From Rickettsiales bacterium (lineage in GTDB: Bacteria; Pseudomonadota; Alphaproteobacteria; Rickettsiales; UBA3002), in contig PBPD01000040.1 of NCBI GenBank assembly GCA_002725445.1, positions 1 to 13,497 on the forward strand: a stretch of 13,497 nucleotides of DNA, given 5' to 3'. Shown here piece by piece: positions 12,995-13,497 of this stretch. Position numbers and translations under genes: made by a program. A model generated the notes under the pieces. That model had not been told where the DNA came from. It was given only the letters and a program-made list of their open reading frames with translations, and made no database searches. The stretch's first letter is position 1. Every line of letters begins with the position of its first letter.

Positions 12995-13497
12995 TTAGGC
13001 GCTGGCTTTGGCAGGCTGACGCACCGGCTCCAGCATGTAGCGTGCGGCATATTCGGCGTGGATGCGTGCCGTGTCATACAGGCAGGCATCGGTCACTTCC
13101 GGGGTGACAAGCTGCTCAATCTCGGTGCAGCCAAGGATCATGCCTTGCGCGCCATCTGCCTGCAATGCTTTGATAATACGGATATATTCCGCCTGTGCCT
13201 GCTCGCTGATGATGCCCTGACACAGCTCGTTATAAATCACATCATGCACGATCTGGCGGTCTGCCTCAGCCGCGATGATGGCTTCGATGCCATGCTGCTG
13301 CCCCAGACGTTCGCGGTAGAACGGCTCTTCCATGGTGAAGCGCGTGCCAAGTAACGCCACTTTGTTTTGCCCGTTGTTGCGGATGGATTCGGCGACCGCA
13401 TCCACCATGTGCAATAGCGGAATGGAAATCGCGGCTTCCACCTGTGGGGCTACTTTATGCATAAGGTTTGTGCAGATGAGCACGGCATCAGCGCCTG
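12995..13497 (-). CDS. Aspartate/glutamate racemase family protein, partial (5' end outside window)
   Basis: The frame is open to the window edge; the GTG at 13483 is an internal valine codon, since family sequence (GADAVLICTN) continues upstream of it. About the C-terminal two thirds of a roughly 230-residue enzyme is present. The family interconverts L and D forms of aspartate or glutamate, without a cofactor, using two cysteines as acid and base. Both are visible: ICTNLMHKVA carries the first, and MILGCTEIEQLV the second. Between them, SIPLLHMVDAVAES and KVALLGTRFTMEEPFYRERL are standard family segments. Substrate specificity cannot be judged from this. It ends with a Lys/Ala tail 29 bases before the 6S RNA promoter; no intrinsic terminator is obvious after it. 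Confidence 0.92.
   Translation of the reverse strand, partial: GADAVLICTNLMHKVAPQVEAAISIPLLHMVDAVAESIRNNGQNKVALLGTRFTMEEPFYRERLGQQHGIEAIIAAEADRQIVHDVIYNELCQGIISEQAQAEYIRIIKALQADGAQGMILGCTEIEQLVTPEVTDACLYDTARIHAEYAARYMLEPVRQPAKASA

Noticed and set aside
13058..13483. GTG at 13483 as the true start of a short racemase
   Set aside because: Conserved family sequence continues upstream to the window edge, so the gene is truncated by the window.

Overview
The window looks like chromosomal DNA of a flagellated, free-living alphaproteobacterium of moderate GC content. This placement is an inference. It rests on the flagellin C-terminus (a run like LAQANLLPQNLLKLIG), the fliK-flgD-flgE order, near-consensus sigma-54 promoters in front of flagellar genes, a YmdB-family protein with the GDH form of its metal motif, and a compact 6S RNA directly upstream of the 5-formyltetrahydrofolate cyclo-ligase gene. 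I cannot name the genus. The prepilin resembles proteins I associate with poorly characterised, Micavibrio-like alphaproteobacteria.

Left part (1-9729, all on +): a late-flagellar cluster. It starts with the 3' end of a flagellin gene, followed by a strong GC hairpin. Then come flaG, fliD (filament cap), fliS (flagellin chaperone), fliK (hook-length control), flgD (hook cap) and flgE (hook), closed by a clear intrinsic terminator. A sigma-54 type -24/-12 element sits before fliD, and a perfect-consensus one sits before fliK. The natural units are therefore flaG, fliD-fliS and fliK-flgD-flgE. The first two build and cap the filament; the third builds the hook and measures its length. Two structural proteins are much longer than usual. 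FliD (858 aa) carries a LamG/concanavalin A-like domain in its variable region. FlgE (946 aa) carries two similar beta-rich modules.

Middle (9730-10391): a gene-poor stretch with a possible promoter, a structured segment ending in a second intrinsic terminator (a candidate small RNA or leader attenuator), then a 107-aa protein of unknown function ending at a bidirectional terminator shared with the opposing genes.

Right part (10392-13497, all on -): housekeeping genes. In transcription order these are a 5'-truncated aspartate/glutamate racemase, 6S RNA with its own sigma-70 promoter, 5-formyltetrahydrofolate cyclo-ligase, an orphan type IV pilin-like protein, and a YmdB-family metallophosphoesterase whose gene starts 23 bases after the pilin gene ends.

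There is no mobile element, CRISPR array, tRNA or rRNA that I can see. I do not see a wholly new multi-gene system. The most unusual items are the lectin-like domain in the filament cap, the enlarged hook protein, the proline/alanine tail on FliS, and the unexplained non-coding segment at 9821-9949.
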